DNA of 64,000 nt. It comes from Iphinoe sp. HA4291-MV1 (GTDB taxonomy: Bacteria; Cyanobacteriota; Cyanobacteriia; Cyanobacteriales; Nostocaceae). Shown here in pieces: positions 50,435 through 59,438 of the stretch; position 1 is the first letter of the stretch; each line of letters opens with the position of its first letter. The stretch is taken from assembly GCA_019359415.1 (NCBI GenBank), contig JAHHHH010000030.1:1-64000 (forward strand), in the 5' to 3' direction. A program made the position numbers and the translations under genes. The notes below the pieces were generated by a model. That model was not told the DNA's origin. It did no database searches and saw only the letters and a list, made by a program, of their open reading frames with translations.

Positions 50435-51175
50435 ATGCATACAGAGATATTAAATAATAAACAAGATTTTAAAATATTAGAACTCAAAGACCTTTCTGTT
50501 AACTATGGGGGCATTGAAGCTCTACAAAATATTAATTTATTTGTGAACAATGGCGAGGTAGTGACTCTGATAGGTGCTAATGGTGCTGGCAAAACCACGA
50601 CTCTTCGCGCTATCTCCAAAATAGTGAATCCTCGCCATGGCAAAATTATCTACAATGGACGTAATATTACCCGCCGCCAACCTCATGAAGTTGTACAATT
50701 AGGTATTGCCCACTGTCCTGAAGGAAGAAGAGTATTAGCTCGGCAAACAGTTTTAGATAATTTACAATTGGGTGCTTATATTCGCTCTAGCAAAACAGAA
50801 GTAAGAAATGATATTCAACACCAATTTGAAATGTTCCCACGTTTAGCACAAAGACGCTATCAACTTGCAGGAACCCTCAGTGGTGGTGAACAACAAATGT
50901 TAGCCATAGCCCGTGCTTTAATGAGTAAACCGAAACTTTTGCTCTTAGATGAGCCTAGCTTAGGTTTAGCACCTACAATCGTTCGTGAAATTTTCAGTAT
51001 TATTCAGAATTTGCGTGCGACAGGTGTTACTATCCTTCTAGTTGAACAAAATGCTAACCTTGCCCTACAAATTGCAGACCGTGGTTATGTATTAGAAGCT
51101 GGGTGTATTACCCTGTCTGGTGCAGCATCGGAATTAATCACTGATGAGCGAGTAAGAAAGGCTTATTTGGGGTAA
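50435..51175 (+). CDS. livF: Branched-chain amino-acid ABC transporter ATPase, LivF type
   Basis: The 246-residue second ATPase has Walker A GANGAGKT, signature LSGGEQQMLAIARAL, Walker B LLLDEPSLGLAP and the switch VEQN. The C-terminus (GASELITDERVRKAYLG) is typical of LivF. It completes the five-part importer (one binding protein, two permeases, two ATPases). Confidence 0.96.
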   Translation: MHTEILNNKQDFKILELKDLSVNYGGIEALQNINLFVNNGEVVTLIGANGAGKTTTLRAISKIVNPRHGKIIYNGRNITRRQPHEVVQLGIAHCPEGRRVLARQTVLDNLQLGAYIRSSKTEVRNDIQHQFEMFPRLAQRRYQLAGTLSGGEQQMLAIARALMSKPKLLLLDEPSLGLAPTIVREIFSIIQNLRATGVTILLVEQNANLALQIADRGYVLEAGCITLSGAASELITDERVRKAYLG

Positions 51176-51180
51176 TTAAA

Positions 51181-51300
51181 ACAGTTATCAGTTATCAGTT
51201 ATCAGTTATCAATGGGCAATGGGCAATGGGCAATGGGCAAAAATTATTCTTCTCCTCTGCACCTGAAGCTCCTCTGCTCCCCTGTTCACTGTTCAGTAAA
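51181..51300. repeat. STRR block after livF
   Basis: CAGTTAT heptamers (51182-51210) are followed by four GGGCAAT heptamers (51213-51239) and a GCTCCCCTG patch. The same heptamers occur inside rsmG (44360-44388). The rest of the 51176-51492 gap has no gene. Confidence 0.85.
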
Positions 51301-51492
51301 CAATTATTTTTGCATTGTTCACTAGACTTCTTGCACTCATTCATTCTTTTCGTGCTCAACTTTTGCGCCTTTGCGCCTTTGCGTGAGAAAAAATATTTAT
51401 ATAAGATGTTCATCATTTGCTGGTTTTGCAACTTGATTTCGCGTTAAGATTAATACCCTAGTTTGGTTTATTAGCAAATTCTCTGCCTAATT

Positions 51493-51972
51493 ATGGTTCA
51501 GTATACTCTTGCTCAAAGCCCAGAAATTATTCTCACTGTTCCTGGTAAAGATTCAGCCAAAGCTCGTGAAAAAGCAATGGATCAGTTGATGAAACTGATG
51601 GATGAAGGGAAATTACCAACGGAACTGGAAGATGGCTTTGGTCCTCAACAACTTATAGAAGTCAAAGAAACACCAACAGAAACCACAAGCGATGAGGACG
51701 CCATTACACAGGCTGTCCAAATTTTAAGCAACCTAGCTACGCTCAAGTTGAAAGTGCAAGAGTCACGCACTGAAGCTATGGAAGTTCGCAAGGTGGTTGA
51801 CATTTTATTTTCAGATCAGTCTGTGACTGAGGAGGAAATTAGTCGCCTAAAGGAAGGTTTTAAAGTTCTCAAAAATTATGCTCAAACTAATCTGCGTTAT
51901 CAAGAAGCAAGAGCAAAAGCAGAACAGGCTCGACAAGTTCTAGATCAGGCTTTAAAATCTTCTGACAAATAG
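51493..51972 (+). CDS. Conserved hypothetical helical protein
   Basis: The 159-residue soluble protein begins MVQYTLAQSPEIILTVPGKD and has two long helical stretches (AITQAVQILSNLATLKLKVQ and YQEARAKAEQARQVLDQALK) with coiled-coil character. I do not recognise a named family; clean coding character and composition suggest a genuine cyanobacterial gene. It stands alone. Confidence 0.75.
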   Translation: MVQYTLAQSPEIILTVPGKDSAKAREKAMDQLMKLMDEGKLPTELEDGFGPQQLIEVKETPTETTSDEDAITQAVQILSNLATLKLKVQESRTEAMEVRKVVDILFSDQSVTEEEISRLKEGFKVLKNYAQTNLRYQEARAKAEQARQVLDQALKSSDK

Positions 51973-52149
51973 CTTGAGGAGTCGTTGACCAAAGTTAATT
52001 ATGAATATGAATAGCTTGCTCCTGCATATGTAGCGTCTATGTACTTGTTTGTGTGCAGGCTATTGCTAATTGAAGATGCCGCCACCTTGTGCTAAGTTAA
52101 ACATCCAATATAGCAATGCAAGACAAAAACCAAATTTGCTGATAGTAGG

Positions 52150-53238
52150 TTAGTTAGTTAATGAACTGATTTCGCTTTCAGTTGCTGTACGATATAACTG
52201 TTTGCTAGGGATTTGACTTGCTACTGAAGTCAGGACTGATTGTTTTTGTCTGCGTTTGAGCATTGCTGCTGCACCCAAAGCACCAAGCGTCAACAGACCT
52301 AATGTTGTAGAGGATTCAGGGACGGACTTAGTCCTAATCGCTGTTAGTACTGTTTCTGCTACAAGCTTGTGAGCATTTGTAGTGGGATGAACCTCATCAA
52401 AGAACAGATAATCATTTGGGTTATCACATTCTTTCAATAATTGATTATTCCTGATGTCATACACTACGCAAGAAGTGTTAACAAATTTAAACCCAAATTC
52501 CTCTGGATTAGCGATCGCTCGATTAAACAGAGAATTAATATCAATAGGGATGAGATTGACGCCAGGGGTATTGCTCAATTGAGCCAAAGCTGTTGCCAAT
52601 GAAGCATTATGAGCGTTTGTTAAAGTCGTTAAATTGCTAGAATTTCCAGTTCTCAGTGCGATCGGAGTTTTGCCTAAATCTGGCAAGTTAAATACCAAAA
52701 TATTTTTCGCGCCAGCTTGAGCAAGTACTTCTACTGTATCTGATACATTTTTTACTGTTTGATTAACGTCAGGATTCTGAGCAAACAAGTAATCGTTTCC
52801 ACCTCCCCATACAGCGTAGAGTGCGTTTGGATCTACCTTCTGGTTATTTGCTAGAAAGGAGCTGACTTGCTTGAGCACTCCTGGTGCGCCTGGGAAGAAA
52901 GCGTTGTCTTCACCAGAATTAGAACCACCGAAAGCAAAGTTAATACCTTGGGTTGGAGTCGTAGTAGCCAGATTGGTGAATAACGTAGGAGTTAATCCTA
53001 TTTCTTGTCCAAGATAATCCACCCAAATCTTATTATTAGAAAACCGTCCTTGAAAGTAGGGTGGATCTGGGGGAATGGCACTTGTCGGTGAGTTTTGCTG
53101 AGTAACTGTAAACACATTTCCAGTATCAGATAAACTATCACCAAAGATAAAAAATTGGCTAAAATCAGATGCCAAAGCTTTTAGCGGCAAAGTCAAAGAG
53201 AATAGAACAAATCCTGCTGTCACAAGTTCTTTTTTCAT
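52150..53238 (-). CDS. Exported SGNH/GDSL esterase with PEP-CTERM sorting signal
   Basis: After a signal peptide (cleavage near LKALAS) comes a GDSL lipase domain: FIFGDSLSDTGNVF with the Ser nucleophile, NFAFGGSNSG, WGGGNDYLF with Asn, and FDEVHPTTNAHKLVAE with Asp and His. The C-terminus is a PEP-CTERM signal: VPESS, a hydrophobic helix (LGLLTLGALGAAAML), then KRRQK. It should be processed by an exosortase such as the one at 30024. Function: surface esterase or lipase. Confidence 0.92.
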   Translation of the reverse strand: MKKELVTAGFVLFSLTLPLKALASDFSQFFIFGDSLSDTGNVFTVTQQNSPTSAIPPDPPYFQGRFSNNKIWVDYLGQEIGLTPTLFTNLATTTPTQGINFAFGGSNSGEDNAFFPGAPGVLKQVSSFLANNQKVDPNALYAVWGGGNDYLFAQNPDVNQTVKNVSDTVEVLAQAGAKNILVFNLPDLGKTPIALRTGNSSNLTTLTNAHNASLATALAQLSNTPGVNLIPIDINSLFNRAIANPEEFGFKFVNTSCVVYDIRNNQLLKECDNPNDYLFFDEVHPTTNAHKLVAETVLTAIRTKSVPESSTTLGLLTLGALGAAAMLKRRQKQSVLTSVASQIPSKQLYRTATESEISSLTN

Positions 53239-53415
53239 GCCTACTTTGTGCCTCGTTATTTTTATGACTTATGAAATCTGATAAATAAGGATAGCACGAT
53301 TGGTTCAGTCAAAGGAGGCGGAGCCTCCGGTAGTTCATTCTCATGCAGAGCATAGGAACGGGTTATGTTTACTACAATACAACGATAGCTTCCGCTTGGC
53401 GTTTTTAAAAACCAC

Positions 53416-53516
53416 AGGACTTACGCAAAGAAACCCGGTTTCTACCAAAAATCGTCTGTTTCGCAACCAAATACGAACGAAGAAACCGGGTTTCTAACAG
53501 ATGGTGCGTAAGTCCT
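53416..53516. mobile_element. MITE with AGGACTTACGCA inverted repeats and GAAACCCGG core
   Basis: AGGACTTACGCA (53416-53427) is inverted at 53505-53516. Flanks read AAACCAC and AAACCAT, a near-perfect 7-bp duplication. Just inside the ends lie AGAAACCCGGTTTCT and AGAAACCGGGTTTCT. The outer ends match the element at 35363, the inner core matches that at 17063. Confidence 0.8.
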
Positions 53517-53524
53517 AAACCATT

Positions 53525-53854
53525 GAGGAACTCCGAAAGTTAGATTTTCAGAGTGTCTGCTTTCTCATAGATGGCGCTGAGTTCAGCGTATGCCAAAATT
53601 GGGCAGGTGAGGCTTGGTCATATCTGCGAGGATTGAAAGATACTGACACTGCTATCAAACCTTTTTTAGGTCTTTTGCTCTCAGGCTATCGAGATTTGAA
53701 GGAATATCAGCAGCGAGTTGGTTCACCATTGTTAAATATCGCAAAAATCGAATGGTTAACTCCCTTAAGCGAGGAAGAAATACAAAAATTGATAGGCGAT
53801 CGCACAGAACAAGAACAAATTTCTTTGAGCGAGGAAAGAATATTATTAAGGTAA
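53525..53854 (+). pseudogene. 3' remnant of an AAA/STAND-type ATPase gene
   Basis: The frame is open from just after the MITE: EELRKLDFQSVCFLIDGAEF resembles a Walker B strand, LRGLKDTDTAIKPFLGLLLS and GYRDLKEYQQRVGSPLLNIA resemble the sensor-I region of AAA-like ATPases common in cyanobacteria, followed by WLTPLSEEEIQKLI. The P-loop half is missing and the MITE supplies an in-frame TAA. The 53239-53415 stretch upstream shows only a GGAGGCGGAGCCTCC palindrome. Confidence 0.6.
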
Positions 53855-53913
53855 TCTTGTTTTCTCATTCTCAACTTTAACAAGAAACAGAACTTTTATT
53901 AAGGACTCTGCTC

Positions 53914-54612
53914 ATGACTGCTTCTACAGAACATAGCTCAACAATAGGCAACAGCATCCCACCATTAGAGAGTGGAGACAGACTCACTCGCCACGAATTT
54001 GAGCGCCGTTATACCGCTATGCCTCATATTAAAAAAGCAGAATTAATTGAAGGAGTTGTTTACTTGGCATCACCATTACGTTTTCAACATCACGCAGAAC
54101 CCCATAGCTTATTGATGGTTTGGCTTGGTACCTATAGGGTAATGACTCAAGGTGTAAGGCTAGGCGATAATGCTACGGTACGCCTAGATTTGGACAATGA
54201 ACCACAACCTGACGCTGTTCTATTCATAGATGAAAAACTGGGGGGACAAGCACGCATTAGTTCTGATGATTACATCGAAGGCGCACCGGAGTTAGTCGCA
54301 GAAGTTGCAGCCAGTAGCACATCAATTGACTTGCATGATAAGAAACGGGCTTACCGTCGCAATGGTGTTCAAGAGTATATTGTCTGGCAAATTTTGGATA
54401 ATAAATTAGACTGGTTCAGTTTGCAAAATGGCGAATATGTACCACTAAAAGTAGATACAGATGGAGTTATCAAAAGTCAGGTGTACCCTGGTTTGTGGTT
54501 AGCTTTACCAGCACTACTAGCAGGGGACATGACTAAGGTTTTAGCGGTGCTGCAAGAAGGGCTAAATTCAACAGAACACGCTGTGTTTGTTAAGCAATTG
54601 TCACAGCAGTAG
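53914..54612 (+). CDS. Uma2-family (DUF820) putative endonuclease
   Basis: The 232-residue protein shows the Uma2 core: RLTRHEFERRYTAMPHIKKAELIEGVVYLASP, QPDAVLFID, GAPELVAEVAASSTSIDLHDKKRAYRRNGVQEYIVW. These are the PD-(D/E)XK-like residues and the conserved KR-Y-G-V-EYI-W block. It is only distantly similar to the copy at 8372. Role unproven. Confidence 0.9.
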   Translation: MTASTEHSSTIGNSIPPLESGDRLTRHEFERRYTAMPHIKKAELIEGVVYLASPLRFQHHAEPHSLLMVWLGTYRVMTQGVRLGDNATVRLDLDNEPQPDAVLFIDEKLGGQARISSDDYIEGAPELVAEVAASSTSIDLHDKKRAYRRNGVQEYIVWQILDNKLDWFSLQNGEYVPLKVDTDGVIKSQVYPGLWLALPALLAGDMTKVLAVLQEGLNSTEHAVFVKQLSQQ

Positions 54613-54668
54613 TTGCCACTCTACGAGAACTTCAACCACATGATTAAATCAGTGAACTGTTCACTAAT

Positions 54669-54884
54669 TTAATTGATACTTTGGTCAATCGCAACATCTA
54701 AAAAGTTCGCTGTATCCTCTGCTAAAGAATTACCTACTGTCTCATTCAAGGGCGCAGCGTTAGTGTTTACACACATCGAACTTGCATGTAAATTTCTAAT
54801 ATGAACAAGAACAACAACTACTGCCAAAGTTATGGATACAGCAGTCAGATATGTAAATTTCGTGTTCAAACATCTGGAAAACAT
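54669..54884 (-). CDS. Small protein with N-terminal membrane helix, unknown
   Basis: The 71-residue frame has a hydrophobic segment (YLTAVSITLAVVVVLVHI) and a polar C-terminus with one Cys (ASSMCVNTNAAPLNETVGNS). It could be a small exported or membrane protein. No family is recognised and there is no strong ribosome site, so it may not be real. Confidence 0.35.
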   Translation of the reverse strand: MFSRCLNTKFTYLTAVSITLAVVVVLVHIRNLHASSMCVNTNAAPLNETVGNSLAEDTANFLDVAIDQSIN

Positions 54885-55067
54885 CAGGAATGCCTTTTGA
54901 AGCGAATAGTGTATAAAGTAGCAAATGAAATTGACTGAAGCTATGGAGAAAAGTCATAAGTTTAGTATGACTTTAGTCATATCTTGATGATGGGATAATA
55001 TTATAGTATATTTGCTCAATAGAAGAAGCGAGCTTAAATACTTAAATACTTAGCAAATAACAAAAAC

Positions 55068-55565
55068 ATGATTCCAATTTCAACTGTTTTTATCGGGCTT
55101 AATGGTTTCACTGCCCTTGTGCTCACCTACATTGTAGTGATGGAACGAACAAGAACAAGGGTTTGGCATGGTGAGTCAAAGGAGGATGTGGCAATACAAC
55201 CTGATCCGCTCATAAATCCAAATGTTATTGCAGTGACAGTTGAAAAGTTTGCCACAAAAATTATTCCTGACAAAGTCGAAGACTACAGTGCTTTACTGCG
55301 TAAGGTTCGTGCTCATGGAAATTTTGCAGAATATGTACCACTAGGATTACTTTTTGTCATCGCTCTTGAGTTAATGCATTCGCCAAATTGGCTCATTTGG
55401 TTAGAGGGTGGTGTTCTCACAATAGCAAGAATTGCTCATGCATGGGGTTTAATAAAAACTTATGGTCCTTCTCCTGGTAGGGCTATTGGCTTTTTTCTCA
55501 CCTTGTTTGTCTATATAGTTGGTAGCCTAGCTTGTGTTTATTACGGTATTCTAAGTGTTATTTAG
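55068..55565 (+). CDS. MAPEG-family membrane protein
   Basis: The 165-residue protein has four predicted membrane helices and the MAPEG pattern RKVRAHGNFAEYVPLGLLFV (the R.H.N..E glutathione-binding motif), ending with GRAIGFFLTLFVYIVG. Such proteins are glutathione transferases or peroxidases in membranes; bacterial relatives (YecN type) are poorly studied. Confidence 0.9.
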   Translation: MIPISTVFIGLNGFTALVLTYIVVMERTRTRVWHGESKEDVAIQPDPLINPNVIAVTVEKFATKIIPDKVEDYSALLRKVRAHGNFAEYVPLGLLFVIALELMHSPNWLIWLEGGVLTIARIAHAWGLIKTYGPSPGRAIGFFLTLFVYIVGSLACVYYGILSVI

Positions 55566-55576
55566 TATATATTTGT

Positions 55577-56023
55577 CTATGGTTTCCATTCGTATTCAAT
55601 ATTGAGTTGCCTGTTAATTTTGTTTACTGCTAGCTTAGCAGCTTTGAAGCCATGCTTCTCGTAAAATACGCAAGCTTGTGTATTCTGTTGTAATGTTTGA
55701 AGCGTTAATCCTTGTGGACAAATCTCCTTGGCTTTGTTGAGTAGGGCTGAACCAATACCACAGTTGTGATATTCGGGATTTACAAAAAGCTGTGATAAAT
55801 ATTGCTCTTCTTTAATCACTACGACAAAGTCCACTATGTGATGTTCAACTTCAGCAACCCAAACTTCTCCTTGTACAGCAAGGTCATCACGAAAGCGAGA
55901 TTTCCATATAGGATACGGCTGTGGGTGTTGAATGTTGGGAAATGTCTGGTGCCAAGTTTGATACCAAAGTTGAATAATCTCTTCTAAATCCTTCGGGTCA
56001 TAGAGTCGAATTTTGAATATCAT
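55577..56023 (-). CDS. GNAT-family N-acetyltransferase
   Basis: From ATG 56023 the 148-residue product reads MIFKIRLYDPKDLEEIIQLW and carries the acetyl-CoA site YLSQLFVNPEYHNCGIGSALLNKAKE, then LTLQTLQQNTQACVFYEKHGF. It is a single GNAT domain of normal size. The frame extends upstream to 56110 but those residues are not GNAT-like. Substrate unknown. Confidence 0.9.
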   Translation of the reverse strand: MIFKIRLYDPKDLEEIIQLWYQTWHQTFPNIQHPQPYPIWKSRFRDDLAVQGEVWVAEVEHHIVDFVVVIKEEQYLSQLFVNPEYHNCGIGSALLNKAKEICPQGLTLQTLQQNTQACVFYEKHGFKAAKLAVNKINRQLNIEYEWKP

Positions 56024-56223
56024 GACTATCAGCCGCTTTGCTGTGTCCAAAATGCTGATGCGTGTTTGTATTTGGTGATAGTGATATCGCCGGAACAGGA
56101 TGTGTAGCATTATTGTCTAACGTTAAATGCAATTAACGAAGAAAGCTTAATACAAGATTAGAACTCTGTTTGTTCAGTAAACTGTTTCTATTGTCAAGTA
56201 AATTTTACTTTTCTTTTCGCGTT

Positions 56224-57804
56224 ATGAATAAGCCCAGTTACTTACATCAAAGGGAAGTTAAAAACAAAGCAAGTCAACTTTTCGTATCTTTTCTTATAGC
56301 AGTTCTTCTTTGGTGGGGGTTGCTACCGGGAATTGCTCTGGCAAAAACTCAAACTCCAATGCCTGCTGAAAGTTCGATTCAACCTTATTTGAATCGAGTG
56401 ATGAAGCAGTTGAGCGAGTTTCGCCTCGACAATGGAATGAAGTTCCTTGTCTTGGAAAGGCATCAAGCGCCTGTAGTTTCTTTTCTTACTTATGCTGATG
56501 TTGGTGGTGTGGATGAGCCAGATGGAAAGACAGGTGTAGCCCACTTTCTAGAGCATTTGGCTTTTAAAGGTACGACGCGCATAGGTACATCTAATTACCA
56601 AGCAGAAAAACCACTACTTGACCGTTTGGATCAATTGGCAGAGCAAATCATAGCAGCAAAAGCGGCTAATAAAAAAGATGAAGTTGCTAAATTAGAAGCC
56701 CAGTTTAAGAAAACAGAAGCACAAGCCGCTAAACTGACTAAGCAAAACGAATTAGGACGAATTGTAGAACAGTCGGGGGGTGTGGGTTTAAATGCTAATA
56801 CCTCCACTGAAGCGACTCGTTATTTTTACAGTTTTCCTTCTAATAAATTAGAACTGTGGATGTCCTTGGAATCAGAAAGATTTCTGGAACCTGTGTTTCG
56901 GGAGTTTTACAAAGAGAAAGATGTCATTTTAGAAGAGCGACGCCTGCGTGTGGAAAACTCACCTATTGGACTGATGTTGGAAAAGTTGACTGATACATCT
57001 TTCAAAGTCCATCCCTACAAGCGTCCAGTAATTGGCTATGACCAAGATATCCGTAATTTAACACGGGAAGATGTGCAAAAGTTTTTTAATACGCACTATG
57101 TCCCTAGTAATTTGACAATTGCTGTTGTTGGTGATGTTAAACCCGCTGAAGTGAAACGATTAGCACAAACTTACTTTGGGCGTTATAAAGCAAAAGAAAA
57201 AGCAGTTGCTCAAATCCCCGCAGAACCCAAACAAGCACAAGCGCGGGAAGTGACTGTTGAACTACGTTCTCAACCCTGGTATTTGGAAGGTTACCATCGT
57301 CCAGCAATAACTCATCCAGATCATGCAGTTTACGAAATTATTGGTAGGTTGCTCAGTGATGGGCGTACGTCGCGACTGTATAAGTCTTTGGTGGAACAGC
57401 AGCAGTTGGCGCTCACAGCACAGGGTTTCAGTGGGTTTCCTGGAGATAAGTATCCAAATTTGATGTTGTTCTATACTCTCACGGCTCCAGGTCACACGGT
57501 TGATGAGGTGGCGATCGCTCTGCGTAAGGAAATTGATAGGTTAAAGACTGAGCCAGTCTCTGCAACTGAGTTGGAGCGCGTGCAAACGAAAGTTCGGGCA
57601 GATTTGTTACGAATACTTGATTCCAATATGGGGATGGCGCAGCAGTTGTTGGAGTATGAAGTGAAAACTGGTTCTTGGCGGAATTTGTTTAAGCAGTTGG
57701 ATGAAGTTGTGGCTGTGACGCCTGCTGATATTCAACGGGTGGCGACAGCAACGTTTACAACAGAGAATCGTACAGTTGGTAAGCTGTTGTCGAAGCAGGG
57801 GTAG
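56224..57804 (+). CDS. M16-family zinc metallopeptidase, catalytic subunit
   Basis: The 526-residue protein has a signal sequence or anchor (LFVSFLIAVLLWWGLLPGIALA) and the inverted zinc motif HFLEH (107-111), with the downstream Glu in the EERRLRVENSP region. Domain one carries a helical insertion with coiled-coil character (LEAQFKKTEAQAAKLTKQNE). It forms a pair with the next gene, as in processing-peptidase-like M16B dimers. ATG 56224 fits the signal; the frame opens earlier at TTG 56170. Confidence 0.93.
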   Translation: MNKPSYLHQREVKNKASQLFVSFLIAVLLWWGLLPGIALAKTQTPMPAESSIQPYLNRVMKQLSEFRLDNGMKFLVLERHQAPVVSFLTYADVGGVDEPDGKTGVAHFLEHLAFKGTTRIGTSNYQAEKPLLDRLDQLAEQIIAAKAANKKDEVAKLEAQFKKTEAQAAKLTKQNELGRIVEQSGGVGLNANTSTEATRYFYSFPSNKLELWMSLESERFLEPVFREFYKEKDVILEERRLRVENSPIGLMLEKLTDTSFKVHPYKRPVIGYDQDIRNLTREDVQKFFNTHYVPSNLTIAVVGDVKPAEVKRLAQTYFGRYKAKEKAVAQIPAEPKQAQAREVTVELRSQPWYLEGYHRPAITHPDHAVYEIIGRLLSDGRTSRLYKSLVEQQQLALTAQGFSGFPGDKYPNLMLFYTLTAPGHTVDEVAIALRKEIDRLKTEPVSATELERVQTKVRADLLRILDSNMGMAQQLLEYEVKTGSWRNLFKQLDEVVAVTPADIQRVATATFTTENRTVGKLLSKQG

Positions 57805-57841
57805 TAAACAATTCAAAATTCACGCATTCAAAATTCAAAAT

Positions 57842-59350
57842 ATGAAAAGATTTAGGGGTAGAAGGAATAAGGTAAAAGTGAGAAGTCTTTATTCGTTGCT
57901 AGTTTGTTTTGCTTTGGTTCCGTTGTTGTGCTTTGGAGTGTTTAACATATCTTGGGCGGCGACAGCGGCAAAGCATTATACAGAGTTGCAGTTTCCGCCA
58001 CTACCTCAGGTGAAGGTACCGAAGTATGAGCGGTATGTGATGAACAACGGCATGATTGTATATTTGATGGAGGATCATGAGTTGCCGTTGGTGAGTGGTT
58101 CTGTGATAGTACGTACGGGCGATCGCTTTGAACCTGTAGATAAGGTAGGTTTGGCTAAGTTGACGGGTATTGTGATGCGTTCTGGAGGAACGAGCAAGCA
58201 TACACCGGATCAACTCAATGAGATGTTGGAACAACGGGCGGCTTTGGTAGAAACTGGTATTGGTGAAACTGCTGGCAATGCTGCTTTTGAGGCACTCAGT
58301 GAAGATTTGGAAACGGTTTTTGGGTTGTTTGCTGAGGTTCTCCGAGAACCAGTTTTCGCCCCAGAAAAGTTGGATTTGGCGAAAACACAGTTGCGGGGTG
58401 CTATAGCCCGTCGTAATGATGATCCAGATGATATTGCAAATCGGGAATTTCAGAAATTGATTTATGGCAAAGAAAGTCCCTATGCCCGTACTGAAGAGTA
58501 CGCAACGCTGAATAATATTTCCCGTGAGGATTTGTTGAAGTTTAAAGAGCAGTCTTTTTATCCTAATAATATAACTTTGGGAATTGTGGGAGATTTTGAC
58601 TCCAAGAAAATGCGATCGCTCATTCAAGCAAAGTTTGGTGAGTGGAAAGCAAACCCCAAATTGGTTAAACCTCAGTTACCCAAAGTGTCGCAAAATAAAC
58701 GAAATGGTGTTTTTGTTGTCAATCAGCCACAACTGACTCAAAGCAATATTCTCATTGGGCATTTGGGAGGACAGTTTAATAGCCCTGATTATCCAGCGTT
58801 GGATGTGTTGAATGGAGTGTTGAATGGCTTTGGTGGACGCTTGTTTAATGAAGTGCGATCGCGTCAGGGTTTAGCTTACTCAGTTTACGGTGCTTGGAGT
58901 CCCCGATACGACTACCCTGGAATGTTCATTGCTGGCGGACAAACGCGCTCCAATGCGACAGTACAATTTGTCAGAGCTCTACAGGAAGAAATCAAGCGCA
59001 TACAAACTCAAAGCGTAAAACCTCAGGAGTTGGCTTTTGCTAAGGAGTCCACTCTCAACTCGTTTGTTTTCAATTTTGAAGATCCTGGGCAAACTTTGTC
59101 ACGCCTCATGCGGTACGAATATTATGGCTATCCGTCTGATTTCCTATTTCGCTATCAAAAAGCAGTAGCCGGAACGACAGCAGCTGATGTACAGCGGGTA
59201 GCACGCAAATATCTCAAACCAGACAACTTAGTAACTTTGGTAGTTGGGAATCAAAGCGCGATTAAACCACCACTAACGCAGTTGGCTACACAGGTTATGC
59301 CGATAGATGTGACAATTCCTGGTTCACCAACGCAAGCAACGAAGAACTAA
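57842..59350 (+). CDS. M16-family peptidase-like, non-catalytic subunit
   Basis: The 502-residue protein has an N-terminal signal sequence (SLYSLLVCFALVPLLCFGVF) and two M16 domains, but the zinc motif is missing: the equivalent site reads VGLAKLTGIVMRSGG. It keeps the substrate-binding Arg/Tyr region SRQGLAYSVYGAW. It is the usual inactive partner of a catalytic M16 subunit. ATG 57842 lies after an AATTCAAAATTC repeat that fills the 37-base gap to the upstream gene; the frame opens earlier at 57776 inside that gene. Confidence 0.93.
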   Translation: MKRFRGRRNKVKVRSLYSLLVCFALVPLLCFGVFNISWAATAAKHYTELQFPPLPQVKVPKYERYVMNNGMIVYLMEDHELPLVSGSVIVRTGDRFEPVDKVGLAKLTGIVMRSGGTSKHTPDQLNEMLEQRAALVETGIGETAGNAAFEALSEDLETVFGLFAEVLREPVFAPEKLDLAKTQLRGAIARRNDDPDDIANREFQKLIYGKESPYARTEEYATLNNISREDLLKFKEQSFYPNNITLGIVGDFDSKKMRSLIQAKFGEWKANPKLVKPQLPKVSQNKRNGVFVVNQPQLTQSNILIGHLGGQFNSPDYPALDVLNGVLNGFGGRLFNEVRSRQGLAYSVYGAWSPRYDYPGMFIAGGQTRSNATVQFVRALQEEIKRIQTQSVKPQELAFAKESTLNSFVFNFEDPGQTLSRLMRYEYYGYPSDFLFRYQKAVAGTTAADVQRVARKYLKPDNLVTLVVGNQSAIKPPLTQLATQVMPIDVTIPGSPTQATKN

Positions 59351-59373
59351 TCGATATTTCGATTTTTGTACAG

Positions 59374-59401
59374 AGTAGGAGTAATTGCTCCTACTTTTTT
59401 A
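59374..59401 (+). terminator. Rho-independent terminator of the M16 operon
   Basis: AGTAGGAG (59374-59381) pairs with CTCCTACT (59388-59395), six-base loop, followed by TTTTTT. Confidence 0.9.
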
Positions 59402-59438
59402 TTGGCGTTGCTGAACAGCAATTTGAATTGTGAATTGC

